Positions 32,492 to 44,662 of a stretch of DNA of 64,000 nt are shown in pieces. The notes under the pieces were generated by a model. The model had not been told where the DNA came from, made no database searches, and worked only from the letters and a program-made list of their open reading frames with translations. The position numbers were made by a program, and so were the translations under genes. The stretch is from Coniella vitis (taxonomy: Eukaryota > Ascomycota > Sordariomycetes > Diaporthales > Schizoparmaceae). Location: positions 4,278,001 to 4,342,000 of the forward strand of contig WUJK01000002.1 of the NCBI GenBank assembly GCA_011317545.1, in the 5' to 3' direction. Numbering within the stretch: the stretch's first letter is position 1; every line of letters begins with the position of its first letter.

Positions 32492-34427
32492 ATGGCTGCG
32501 GCAAAGGACGATTACCCGACGACACCCGCTGGCGCCCAGCCAAACGGCCACACGACAAATACAGCCCCAAACTCGATGGGGAACGGCAGCGGGCCCGTGC
32601 AAGCACCTCCTCAACAACAAAAACAACAGCAACAAGCTGCCGTTGCACTGGATATCATTATTGTTGGCGCTGGAATCAGCGGCCTTGCCACGGCCATCTC
32701 GTCGGTGCTGTCTGGACACAAGGTGACGGTCTTTGAGAGCGCCAAGGAACTCCTCGAGGTTTGTGCAATAAAACCAGTCTCTTTCCAGAAGTCTCAGATC
32801 ATCACAGCCATGCGTCTCACGAAAGACCAAACTAAAACAAATCAAACAGGTCGGCGCAGGTCTCCAAGTAACACCCAACTCGACACGCATCCTCCAACGA
32901 TGGGGTCTCCTCGACCCATCCTCGCCCGCCCTTTCATCCTCCTCCTCCTCCACCAACGCCTCTTATAGTGCAAGTAAAGACCTCTGGTCCACAGCCGCCG
33001 AGCCAACCTCCCTCACCGTCCACCGCTACACGGGCACCATCCTCGCGCATGAAGAGAACTTTGACACCAAGATGCGCACCCGGTACGCCGCGCCCTTCAT
33101 CGACCTGCATCGTGTCGACCTCCAGCGTGCCCTCGTCGCCCGCGCGCGCAGCTTGGGTGTTTCTTTGCGTCTGGGCGAGCAGGTTGAGTCTGTTGTTGAC
33201 GACTACTCTGCTTCTCCTTCTTCTTCTTCTTCTGCAAACGACGACGACGATAACATGAGCCATCACAAGGCAGCAATCACCACCAAATCCGGCCTCACAG
33301 TCTCCGCCGACCTTGTTGTCGCAGCAGATGGCGTCTGGTCCAAAGTCCAAGCTAGTTACTTTGGCGCTGAAAAGGCCCGCCCCGCTCTACCAACAGGCGA
33401 TCTCGCATACCGCGTCGTCTTCACCCTCGACCAGCTCTCGCACGAAGACGACGAGGACCTGCGGCAGTGGATCAAGAACCCCACTGTGCACTTTTGGATT
33501 GGACCTGGTGCGCACGCTGTGGGTTACTCGATGAGAGGAGGGGATATGTATAATATCGTGCTGCTGGTGCCGGATAACTTACCAGAGGGCGTCAGCCGGC
33601 AGCCCGGAAGTCTGGAGGAGATGAAGGCCTTGTTCAAAGCGTGGGATCCCATTTTGAAGAGGTTTTTGGAGAGAGTTGAGGGGGTAGAAAAGTGGAGGCT
33701 GATGCATCGTGAGTCCTTGTTTTGTGTCTTTTGTGATGTCTGGAATTGCCCGGCAAACAGTCATGTGTTGGAGCGTGTGCATGGCTAACCTGCAAATAGG
33801 CGAGGAACTGCCCTCCTGGGTCAACGAAAAGGGCAACCTTGTTTTTGTGTAGGAGCACTCCCTCCCTTCCTCCCTCCTTACGCCTTTTCTCCGAGACAAA
33901 AGAAAAAGACTGACTTGTTTTCCCAATATCACAGCGGCGATTCTTGCCACCCTATGCTCCCCTACCTTGCCCAAGGCGCCAATTCGGCCGTTGAAGACGG
34001 CGCAGTACTGGGCCAACTGCTCGGCTGCATCAGGACCAAGTCCCAGATCCCCAAAGCTCTCAACATGTACGAAACACTGCGCAAGGCTCGAGGTGAGGCG
34101 ATTGTGCGAGAGACGTTCAAGCAGGTATGCAATAGCGCCGGTACCGGTGCTGTTTTTCTTTGATCCATCTGCAATTCAATATTCGAGTGAATGTAGGCTA
34201 ACGTTTTGAACCCCTTTTGTTTCCCTCTCTTCTAGCGACATGATTTTCACCTGCCCGATGGGCCAGAGCAAGAGGAACGAGATGCCTTGTTCCTCTCCAT
34301 GCTGGGCAAGGACGAGATTATTGGTGCGTTTCCGAGTCGGTGGACCTGTCCTGAGGTGCAGCCGTGGTTGTACGGATATGATGCGTTCAGAGAAGTGGAG
34401 GATGCGGTTGCCAAGGACCCTTTTTAG
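32492..34427 (+). CDS. FAD-dependent aromatic monooxygenase (salicylate hydroxylase-like)
   Basis: Five exons, 32492-32758, 32850-33708, 33800-33848, 33935-34124 and 34236-34427, give 518 residues. The three flavoprotein hydroxylase signatures are present: the Rossmann GxGxxG in IIIVGAGISGLATAIS (G59-G64), the DG motif in LVVAADGVWSK, and the GD motif with the FAD loop in GDSCHPMLPYLAQGANSAVE. Catalysis would use NAD(P)H and O2 to hydroxylate an aromatic ring. About 50 Gln/Asn/Pro-rich residues precede the fold, and a Ser-rich insert follows the second exon start; both look like low-complexity additions to a usual length near 430. No signal peptide, so cytosolic. It converges on the bicupin gene, which suggests joint use in phenolic catabolism (inference). 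Confidence 0.88.
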
Positions 34428-34851
34428 AAGAAATCGGCTGCGATGAACGGGAGAGAGAGCACATCTTTTTGGTTTTATTCTTATAAGGAATAATGTATAT
34501 ATAGGTCAAAGAATAAAAAATACTACACCATTTCAGTTCACAAGCTCGTTACAAAAGTCCACGTCAAGGCTCTAACAGTACTTGAATACTAAAAGAAGAA
34601 TACTATGATACTCAAAAAGTGATGTGATAAGAATCATTCACCCACTCGTCAGGGCTATGGTGGACATTGACGTTGTCTGGAGATGTGTACATGTAGGCTC
34701 TATGATCGTCGTGTTAAACCTATTCAACCGCTGACATGCCGTGGGAGACACCTTCACTGCATCACTTCTCTTTTCTTCTCCACCAGAATGAACCCCTTTG
34801 ACGGACATTGGTCTTTTATTCTGTTTGTTCCAAGAGAAATAACATTACTCT
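34428..34851. other. Convergent 3' intergenic region
   Basis: Separates the converging monooxygenase and bicupin genes. AT-rich; no gene seen. Confidence 0.5.
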
Positions 34852-35993
34852 CTAAGCATCACGCACCGCTACATCAATTTTGCTACAAGCCTCCTTTAGC
34901 TTTGCAGCATCAAACGCGGCCGGCTCTTCCGGCAGCACGATAGTCTTGCAGTCTTCGCCAGCGAGTCGGACAAGCTCTTCGATGCCCTCACCATTGGTAA
35001 AGGTAATAGCACGCACGTAGCGGCTGCCAAACTCCAAAGTGAACGCCTGGCCCGCAGGCACCAAAAGGGTCTGGCCTTCACGCACTTCATTCCAAGCACC
35101 ATCTGCTTCTATCTTGACCTTCAAGATGCCCTCTTGCACGCAGAAACAGTGATCTACATTCCGGAAGTTCAACCACTTGCCTGACAGCGGGGACTTGCCG
35201 TATATACTGGACGATTCCAGGCTGGTAATGGAGAACTTGCCCGAGCACTGACGAGCATAGATGAATGGCCTCGACAGGATGCCGCCCAGAATCTGTCGGG
35301 GACCGGTGTTGGCGCGCAAAAAGTATGGTGTGAGGGGTTCTTCGGGGATCGTGTTTTCCGAGTCGAGCCAGTCCGCCACGGCAGGAGGGTCGTACTCGCG
35401 CACAAAGTGGACGTCGAAGCGATCTTTGGCCGCCATAACCTTGGGGATGATGTGGGCTTTTAGGTCGCGGTTGTCCTCTTCGGGGACAATGACGCCGTTG
35501 TAGGACTCGGAAACGTATCGGAAAAAGTCGACCCAGTCACCGGGAGCGACGAGACCAAGTTGTTCGGCGTGGGGGCCGAGGGTCTCGGGTTGATGTATGA
35601 CTTTCTGTTGCGTTAAAAAACAAAAAGATCAGCATCCATTTCCTCCTACCAACTTAGTCGCCCGTCCATGAGCTGAGTAGCCAGACATACAGGAGGCACG
35701 TAGGCAAAGTCGCCCGGGCCGAGGATTCGGCACTTGTCGCCATTCCACAGCTTCAGGAAGCCCTTGGTGGGAAGAAAGACGTCGTGTGCTTCGGCGTGCC
35801 AGTGGAACCCCGGCGCATCTGCCAGCACTGCACCGCTTGAAAAGACGGCGATACCGCCGCGCGTCTGCTTGGAAGAAGCAAGGATGCGGAAGACGCCCTT
35901 GCTGCCGGGGATACTGATGCGCTCGCCCTCGAGCTGGTCGATGATGTAGCTCGAGCCGTCTTCAGGTGGGGTGTTGAGGACTGGAATGCTCAT
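34852..35993 (-). CDS. Quercetin 2,3-dioxygenase-like bicupin
   Basis: Two minus-strand exons, 35993-35691 and 35604-34852, give 351 residues, the usual length of fungal quercetinases. The N-terminal cupin has GFHWHAEAHDVFLPTKG followed by GPGDFAYVPP, which supplies the expected histidine metal ligands. The C-terminal cupin (NVDHCFCVQEGILKVKI, then EGQTLLVPAGQAFTLE) keeps the fold but few ligands, as is common for the second cupin. Family members open the heterocyclic ring of flavonols with release of CO. No secretion signal is seen, unlike the secreted Aspergillus enzyme, so an intracellular substrate is likely. It is divergent from the Zn2Cys6 regulator (686 bp) and convergent with the monooxygenase. 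Confidence 0.82.
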
Positions 35994-36679
35994 CTTGGAC
36001 TGAAGCGATTTTGAAGATCGGGGGTGGATGGATTGTGTCAGGTCGTGTCAAGAAGCAGGATGCTGCTATTGGAAACGAGCGAGAAGGCCAGCTAGGCCAG
36101 CTATAAACTCAGGCTGGCTCGGAAGAAATGACTACCAGCTCCAAGACCAGGGAGCACATTGAGCCGATAACTTTCCCACATGCCCAAGGGAGTTGATGCC
36201 ACAGCCCTGATGTCCTGTCCGGAAATTCCGGTCACGATGTCGTATGCGGGGGAGTGGCTCGGCATCATTTCTGGAGAAGGAGCTTCGGTGTGACAGGTAC
36301 ATGGCATGGTAGTGGAGATTGGCCGGTTTCCAGGGGACTCGTCAGTCAGTTCAGCTTGCGTATAGCAGCAGTGTGGTTCGGTAATTGAATCCCATGATTG
36401 AGCGTATGGAAAATGGGCACGTGGGGGTAGGTGGATCATAGACGGATCCATTATTGCGGAGAAGTGGGAACAGGCCGCTACCTAGGTACTTAAATACTTG
36501 GATACTTGATTACCTCCAAATGGTGTCCCTTGTCCCAAACCAGGTCATCTGAGCTTCAGAGGCTGACTCAGCAGCCAGGCTGGAAGATCCGGCTCGGATT
36601 CCAACATGGTCCCAAGGCCGCCGTTTGCCCATCGCCGGACATCGCGAGCATCACCCCGCCTTTTCCTACGAGCGACGCC
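35994..36679. promoter_or_regulatory. Divergent promoter between bicupin and Zn2Cys6 factor
   Basis: Shared 5' region of 686 bp. Many fungal pathway-specific Zn2Cys6 factors act on such divergent promoters by binding CGG-type sites. No clear CGG..CCG palindrome stood out by eye. Confidence 0.35.
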
Positions 36680-39521
36680 ATGAGCCAGAGCCAGTGCGAC
36701 CCCGATCGACAGCCACCCCAGCAGCCAGCGTCGCCTTCACCTGCAACACCACCGCTGCCTCCTCCTCCACGGTCAACGAGCCACAAAGTCCGCCGGCCGC
36801 GCGCGGCGAGGGCATGCAACCTCTGCCGCGTCAAGAAGAACAAGTGCGATGAGCTGTACCCTTGTACCTACTGCCGAAGTGAGTCTGATTTTAAGGATGC
36901 CTTCAAAGGTAAACAAATTTGACAAAACCTTGTGAAACGACAGGCCGCAATGTAGAATGTGTCTACCAGGGACAAGACGCGGCTCGAGGTCGTTATACAA
37001 ACGAGTACGTCTGTCTGTCTGACTGCCTTGGCCCCTCCATTCAGCCCACGCAGACACTCATCTGCTGTTTGTATCATGACAGATATGTGCGTAGCCTCGA
37101 GGACCAGGTTCGCCAGCTCTCGGCTGCTCTGGAGACGGAAAAGGCGACCTCTAGCAGCCATCAACCGGATGCCGCGTCACCGTCGCTGTCAGGCTTCGCC
37201 AAGGCTGGCGCTGCTCGCTCCCAGCCGTCCCCTTCTGTAGAGCCAGGCTTTGCTGCTTCCCCGAAGCGAGCACGGCCAGCTAGCCACGAGCTGACCGCAA
37301 TCAACACTCACACCCACAACGTCGAGTTCTACGGCAGCTCTTCGTCGGTCGTCCTCCTGTCCCAGGCTCAGAAAGGAAGGTTCCAGGATGCTCAAGATAA
37401 TAGCGCCAACCGTCATGACCAGGCTGAATCTGAAGCTGCCGCCGCGGTTCTCCTTTCGAGCCTCCATAACACCGGCTTTTCCCCCAGACAGGTGGACACC
37501 GGCGCCGAGGCGCTGTCTGCAAGTACAATAGCTGACAAGCCCCTCCCATCCATTGTCGAGGCAACACATTTCCGCCAGTGCAGTGTCTTTTTACACAACT
37601 TCTTCTCGACCTTGCACTATATCCACCCCATTCTCGACAAGTCCTCCTTTTTCGAACAATGCGAGGTTTTATGGTCTGGGGACAAGCAAGCCATCAAAGA
37701 GCACGCCAGTTTTGTGCCCTTGTATTACAGCGTGCTCTCACTCGGTGCCCTTGTGGGCTATCGAGATACTGAGCCCATCGGTGGCATCACAAACGTTCAG
37801 TGGAGCAGAAAGTTCTTTAACGAAGCTCGACAGCGGTTCACTTCACTAGAAGTTGTTACAGACCTTGAAATGGTGCAAGCGCAGTTTTTCTTGGTGAGCT
37901 CAAATCATCTTTTGTTTTCATGATGTGGAGTCCCTTTTTGACTTGTATTATAGGCCAAAGTCTGTCAAAACGAGCTCAACTCGCACTGTAAGTCCATCAA
38001 CTTCGACTTCGACTTCGACTTTGTTGCCTCATTCATACACACAGCTGACACCGCTCCAGGGTCATATTCCTACACTGGTCTTGCGGGTCGCACGGCTTTG
38101 GCCATGGGCATCAACCGCCAGCCCAGCCCACAATCCAGAAAGACTCCAGCCCTACTGAGGGCAGAAGCAAGAACTTGGTGGTACGTACTCCTTGGATCGC
38201 TGGACGCAGATGGTGCAAGGCTGACTCATGGCATCAGGGGCCTTTACTCGTTGGAAGAGCAAGTTGACGTCCGCTATGTGGCATTCTCGCAGACATTGCT
38301 AACTTCTCCATAGAGAGCTCTCATTTTCCATGGGTCGTCCCAGCAGCCTGGGCACTGATGACTATCACAACCGTGACTTCCCTTTCACCGACGTCTCTGA
38401 ACTGCCATCGCCATCCGACACCGACATGCTTGATCCACCCCATTGTGCCATAATCAAACATATGGTTGACTTGTCGCGAATTACGCGCCATTTGTGCATA
38501 CAAATATACCTTAAACATCACCCTTTGCCCAAATCAGTGGAAGTCGCCCAGCAAATTGACCACATCTTGGATGAATGGCTTCGAGGTTTGCCAGCAAACA
38601 TACGGCCGCGCCAAACACTGGACCCGTCCATAGTAAATAGTAGCAAGGAGGCCATTTGGATGAAACGCCAAAGGCTGGTGCTCTATATTCGTATGTTCTG
38701 ACCGGCCGCTCAATTCCGTTTAGCTATTCAAGTTATTGACTCTTACTTGCAGGCTACTTGAATCTCAAAATTTTGACATATAGCTCTATCTTATTAACAT
38801 CCAGCCATCAAGAGAGAACGCAGGTCCCCGGTTCGTACGACGCAACACAGAGGTGCTTGACCTCTGCCAAAGAAACCATTGAACTCATCCACGAAACATA
38901 CAAGCACCATGAATTCTTTCGCACTTGGTTCGCCATTCCCACTCTTTTTGCCGACTGTTTATCCGAAAGCCGATGCTAATCAAACTCTGCAGGTTCTACA
39001 ATACGACATACACCATATTTGCCGCGTCTGTTATTCTTGTCTACATCAATCAAGAAGTCTTCCATTCCGAGGTTCAGCAACTCTTTCAACACGTCAACAT
39101 GGCCATCGAAATCCTGCAAAGCATGGCAGAAGACTGTGTTGTAGCTGGCAAATCTGCGCAAATTCTGCAAAAGGCACTCAACCGTGCCTTAGCGATCCAT
39201 CACCAAAAAGACTCGGAGAGACTAGCAGACACATTAATGTCCTTGGCAGGACGACCGCACGAGGATCGACAGCAACCGATCCCAAGAGTTCAAGCCTTGC
39301 CCATGGAGCCCATTTACGGTGCAAATAGCGATTCAGCTCTGAGAAGTCAAGGAAATCTTGCACCCGGTGGCCCATGGCTTGATCCCGAGATGAACATCAA
39401 CTGGATGCACTGCTGGGCGCCCGTAAGCCTCCTAGACAATGAGATGCTCGATACAGACTTGAACCTGCCCTTTATGGGATTCGAAGGAGCTGCTCCTAGT
39501 CAAAATCCTAGGCCTGGATGA
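36680..39521 (+). CDS. Zn(II)2Cys6 transcription factor
   Basis: Nine exons: 36680-36878, 36944-37004, 37083-37893, 37954-37987, 38060-38180, 38238-38258, 38314-38690, 38753-38927 and 38993-39521; 775 residues. After a Pro-rich start, the binuclear zinc cluster has cysteines 46, 49, 56, 62, 65 and 72 (C-x2-C-x6-C-x5-C-x2-C-x6-C), with basic residues before it. The linker YVRSLEDQVRQLSAALE is a likely dimerising coiled coil. The fungal_trans middle-homology region follows (FSTLHYIHPILDKSSFF, GRTALAMGINRQ, LSFSMGRPSSLG). Exon 6 is only 21 nt and the next intron starts with GC. The location beside catabolic genes suggests it is their inducer-dependent regulator (inference). Confidence 0.85.
38259..38313 (+). 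other. GC-AG intron in the Zn2Cys6 factor gene
   Basis: The donor reads GA|GCAAGT, the strong consensus seen with GC-type introns. A perfect GCTAAC branch site and TCCATAG acceptor follow; length 55 nt. The splice joins TTGGAAGA to AGAGCTC and gives SLEEELSFSMGRPSSLG. Using a GT donor nearby introduces a stop or breaks the frame. Confidence 0.75.
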
Positions 39522-40483
39522 AGACTGTCTCATGGCAGCAATAGCCACCTTGTTTCTCAAGCTAAGGCTTCTACGTCTTGTGTAGCATTTCTCAGTCTTT
39601 GCGATTCTCTCATTGCGGAATTCACAAGCCTTAAACCAATGAATAGCTTTTAGAGCGAATCACTGTCCGACAACAGCAGGGAACAGCATAGACGGTCTTT
39701 GCCGACACTACTTGGAAATGTGCATCGTCACCCCAAAAGCGGCACAATGCGACCCAGCAAGTCATCGCGGCGGACTTGGTTGCGACTTCGCCGAGAAGAG
39801 CGAGTCAACCTAGGCCGTCCTAGTTCAGTGATTCAATGCGATCTCGGCCGTACCCGCTCCGATACTTCTTGCTACCCTATACTGTCTCCGTTTTGCTTGG
39901 CTTGAGAGACGGCCATGGTCAATATTACCCGCTAGACAGTCGATGGACACGATGCTCAACTTGCAGGCTGTGCACAGCTGTCTCAATGTCCAGTAAGAAC
40001 GCAAGAAAGGGGCTCAAATCTCACCGCGCAACTCAGCGAATCTCCAAGAGGTCTGCCGCGGCTTAGCACGGTCATCTTGAGGAGATTTGCCGTGCGATCT
40101 CTGCCTTTCCACGATCTCAATCTGGACAATGGATGCTGTCTTGCAATCCTTAGCTGGTATTCGTTCCATTAGGGTACAAAATAATACGAAGTTGAGATTT
40201 CGCTATGTTGTGACTTGTTCCTCTATTTCTTTTGCAGATTTTCTTTCCAAAAAGATTAAAAAAAAAAAAAAAAACCACCTTTCAACCCTCTAGAAGCAAG
40301 AACCCATGGTATACCCAGAAAAGAAAAGAAATCGCTGTCTACACTTATTCGCCCCCATCCCTCGATTTAATAGGGATGAATCGCTTCCGCCCTCTATTAA
40401 CTCACGCGGCCTTCTTCTTTTTGTCTTTGTTTTCTTTATTTGGCGCCTCAACTCTTTGCAATAGTATGCGTCGACTGCTTGCA
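39522..40483. other. Intergenic; no gene recognised
   Basis: Between convergent genes. Only chance frames, plus an A run at about 40258-40273. Confidence 0.5.
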
Positions 40484-41756
40484 TCACTCGACATCACCGG
40501 TAGCAAACAGCTCCAGGTGCACTCTCGACTTGTCGACTCCCAGGTCCATCAGCTTGTCGCGAATGTCAGTCATGAACTGCTCCGGTCCGCAGATAAAGTA
40601 ATCTGCCCTGCTGTCCTTGACAAAAAGCGTTGACTCATGATTCAGTGCTGCAATATCCAGCCTTGGCTTGCCTTCGCTGTCCAAGCCCTCGCGCAGATGC
40701 ACGTGCACCGCTGCGCGGTCCTTGATGCTCTCTGCAACATCCAAAACCTCATCCGCAAACGGCTGCGTCGACTTGGAGCGCGACGTGTGGATCCATGATA
40801 CAGGCCGTTGAATCGCCTTTGGGCTGGCCAGCGCATGCAGCATCGACATCATGGGCGTGGCACCCACACCAGCCGAGACGAGTACCGCCGGAGCGCCCTG
40901 CTTGGACACATCCTTTGGGTCCAGATAGAACTCACCGTGTGGGTGCGACAGTTCCACAACGTCTCCTTCCTTGTAGCTCTCGTGCAGCAAATTCGACACG
41001 AGGCCGTCCACGCTCACAGCGTCGTCGTGTTCCTTCTTGACGCTGATACGGTACTGCGTCCGGGCTGAGTCTTCGGCGGTCCACGAGCTCAGACTGTACT
41101 GTCTGCTTTGCAAATGGCCCAGCTGCGGTGCAGGGATCTGCACACTGATATACTGCCCTGGCAAGAACTCCGGGAGTGGCACGGCACCATCCACGGGCTC
41201 CAAGTAGAAGCTCGCAATGCCTTGCGCCTCTGCCACTTTGCGCGCGATCCGGAACTTGCGCCAGCCCTGCCAGCCCTGCCCATCCGCCTCATACAGCTGC
41301 TTCTCGCGCGCAATGAAGACGCTCGCCAGCACGCCGTACGCAGCTGTCCAGGCGTCGACAATCTCTGGCGTCGCTGCGTCGCCCAACACTTGGCCGATGG
41401 CGCCAATCAGCTGTCCGCCCACAATGTCGTACTGCTCGGGTCGGATGAACAGGCTGACGTGTTTTTGGGCAATGCGCTCGACGGCGTGGGTGAGCACGGG
41501 GAGGTTGTCAATGTAGCTGGCGTAGGCGAGCACGGCGCGGGCGAGGGCGCGCGGCTGGGCGCCGGTTATTTGTGAGGTGTGGCTAAAGATGTCCTTCATA
41601 TCCGGGTGGGCTGCGATCATGTTGTTGTACATTGTTTTTGTGATCGCTTCGCCGTGGGCTTGGAGGACGGGGACGGTGGCTTTGATGATGGACAGCTGAG
41701 AGGGCGTGAGGGGGCGCTGCTTGAGGCAGAGCGAAGGAAGAGGTGTCGACTGCCAT
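40484..41756 (-). CDS. Flavohemoglobin / nitric oxide dioxygenase, frame break near the start
   Basis: An intact minus frame runs to 40484. The globin domain keeps the helix-F proximal histidine region (ERIAQKHVSLFIRPEQYDIV). The FAD domain has RQYSLSSW, and the NAD domain has VSAGVGATPMMSMLHAL and DYFICGPEQFM. The enzyme oxidises NO to nitrate with O2 and NAD(P)H. No mitochondrial presequence is evident. A conventional start (ACAATGGCAGTCGAC, ATG 41756) is in a different frame from the globin part (LTPSQLSIIKATVPVLQAHG). Removing one base in TTCCTT near 41735 joins them as MAVDTSSSLCLKQRP, giving 423 residues. So the gene carries a one-base insertion or there is a sequence error. The first in-frame ATG otherwise is 41632, which would lose the first globin helices. 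Confidence 0.85.
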
Positions 41757-44662
41757 TGTGAATGGAATTGATTTTGGTATTGGTGTGTCGTGGTCCGTTA
41801 TGGTGTAGTTGGGAGGAAGAAAGAGGTAAAAATGATGTTGAGACTGGAGTAGGGGGGTGAATAAAGGATGACTATAAAGCGTAAACCCAACTTGGCTTTA
41901 CGCGTGTATACGAGCAAATATCTTTGAAGATTCACTGAATTCCTGGATTTCCTTGAATACAAGACCATATGGAACCTTGGATGCTCCCAATGGGATTTGC
42001 CACGAGGCCCTTTTTATCACATTTTGCCGTCATGATGACTCGCCCCATGTCCCTATTCTTTTCCCCCATGCCCGCAGCTCCACGGAGATGCTTCTGTCAA
42101 TTGGGAAATAGGAGAACAGGAAGGATGAGGCCATCATGCCTTATCTGGTGAAGCATTTGAACATAGCCCGTTCCCTGATCAATATTTCGGAGTAGCCCTC
42201 CCGGTTTCTTCCCAAAGATGGGGTGATGCCCAGCCAAGCCGCCGAAAAAAAAAAAGCTGGAAGAAAAAGAACAGGCGATTGAGTGGGAAACTAAGCGACC
42301 GACGCCCTCGGTCCTTGGCCCCGCCCTTTGCATAATTGTCCTGCCCGTACGACAAAGCTGCGCGCGCGCGCGCCACCCCCGGAGTCGAAAGGGCCAGAAC
42401 AAGTTGATTAATAGTGCCGCTGTGATTTGTCACTTTGTTTTAAATTGGCGCGCGAAAGTGGGCCGATACTTTTCATTGCCGCCGCTATTGCGCCGTTTTG
42501 TGTCAGTGTGTGACTTGCTTGGGTTTTTTTATTTTTGCTTACCCGATCTATTTTCGCCTTGTTTGGCTTTCTCCGCGGCGCATGGGAAGGTATGCACAAG
42601 GTCGGGGCTTGACCGGCCGGTGTATGCTATTAAGCGGAGAGGAAGGCTGGATACCGGCATGATATGATGGGTAGAGAGATAATCAATGAGTAAGCATCCG
42701 GCATGTGGGAGGATGTATGCGTCTAGCGCAACGACCAAGCAGTAGAACTTTGTTGTTCCTTCACCAAATGTCAACTTGGTCGGTTCTGTGCGTCTATGAG
42801 GTTCTTGAATTGCGTGCCTCAGAGCAAGATGCTTGTTTGACCGTTTTCAATCATTCTCCAGGTCTAAATAAAGGGATCGTGATGACGTCGACCAAGTGTG
42901 AAGAGATGAGCCGATGTGCGCTCGAGTGCTCCCAGCTCTGGGGCTGATGGCAGAGGATGACCAAACTTGGTTCGTGTCTCATCTATTGTTAAAATATGTA
43001 TCTTTTGTGTTTCAACCTGTCTTTGCCTGATTGCCGGCATCAAATTTACAGTGGCAGTTTGTGAGATTGCCTCGAACACCGAACGCTTGCTTCGCCATTA
43101 ATGAAGTTCTCGACCACATGGATCTAAGAGGCAACTCGATCAACTCGTACCCGCCGCTGGTTGCTTTTATAGCTTCTTTTCTGGCCTATCGGGGGTTACT
43201 TGACTAGTGTCGGGAACCAGTACTTCAAGGCATGGTGTGGGACATATTACTTCTACTCCGGGAGTTCTTTGGCATGCTGAGGTCAGCCTTAACAAGTCAT
43301 AGAAACCATTAACCACGAGCTTATAATCCATTGCTGCGAACAGTACATGTCTTATTATCCCGGGTGTAGTACCTCTACGGAGATACATCGATGCATACCA
43401 ATGAATTTAATGCTCCGGTCCGCAGTCAAATTGGCCTACGACTACGCATGAGCTTCGTGGCCCTCCATTGAGTAATTACATAGTAGGTCACAGATTACAT
43501 TGATTTCTTCAGGCTGGAACTATACGAACAAGCTACAAATGCATCCACTAGTCCTTGAAATTAGTGAAGATCAAACAGCGGATGCCGTCGTGGGAATCAG
43601 CCACTCCTATCTATACTATGACAGCCGGTCAGTATCGCGTACTTGTTCCTTGTTGAACTTATTTGACAATTTTAGGCAGGACAGTGGTAAATTCCATAAA
43701 TCAGCATTCATGATTGCTCGAGAGAGTTGTTTTGCTGAAACGAGAAATGACTCGACATCTAAAGGACTGTCCCTTTATCAAAACCGGTCTGATAGACATA
43801 CCTGAAGCTAATCTCACTCTGGTCATATGTTGAAATGCTGAGAAACAATGCTTGAGACGAGGATATCGAATCAATACCGGCAGCAATAGACCTCTGTTCC
43901 AGCAAACAATTGTGCAAAATATCAATATATGGCGCCACGAGTTCCGGACGAAATGTGATAGGCCTTGACACTTTTGAATACAGGGGCCACGATCCAAGCT
44001 ATTGCTGGGTATATGCCATGATTCTTTCTCGCCAATGGCTGGTAGACACTCAGACGGCAGCAAAGAACAAAGCCTTTCGCCCATTGAAACAGCAGTCCCG
44101 ACTGTAATATTCGTGCAAGACGAGGTCCTACCCTTCAAGCATGTTTTTCGATCTCCTTTACTATAGCAGGAATAAGAGGGGAAACTTCCGCGTGTCTCTT
44201 TCTTTCTTTCCTTCCGAGCAAGCTCTCATTACTATTTAACTCTTGCCAAACTTCGAGTTTATTCGGTAGCGCCCACGCTCCTGCAAGGGTGCATAATCCA
44301 GCCAGCACTTAGACTAAAAATGAAAGGAGACGGAAAAAAAAAGAAGAAGAAGAAAACGTGTATCTAGGGATTAAAAATGCTATAAATCAATCAAAGGGGG
44401 ATATTCATGTTCTCAAAGTCGATCATATGTAGTAAAACTGTGAACCTTCAGGGAAAGTGGATAGTACTTACATGATTAGGAAAAGCCTAAACACAACGAG
44501 TCTACTGTTATTCGAGTCGATCAAGTATCAAATTTACAATAAGAGGTAAAACAGAAATTCAATTCAGCATAAATCTTATCGTCATCATTGCTTTTATATT
44601 ATCTCCCTTTGGTTCCTCATAAGACACTCCTTCTGCCATATTTAGCAACCATATATCAGAAT
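41757..44662. other. Gene-poor intergenic region
   Basis: About 2.9 kb, partly AT-rich, with a GCGCGC run at 42360-42371 and short A runs (42244-42255, 44334-44342). No recognisable gene, tRNA or transposon feature. Confidence 0.45.

Noticed and set aside
32492..41756. Secondary-metabolite gene cluster
   Set aside because: No PKS, NRPS, terpene synthase or prenyltransferase is present. The enzymes fit catabolism better.
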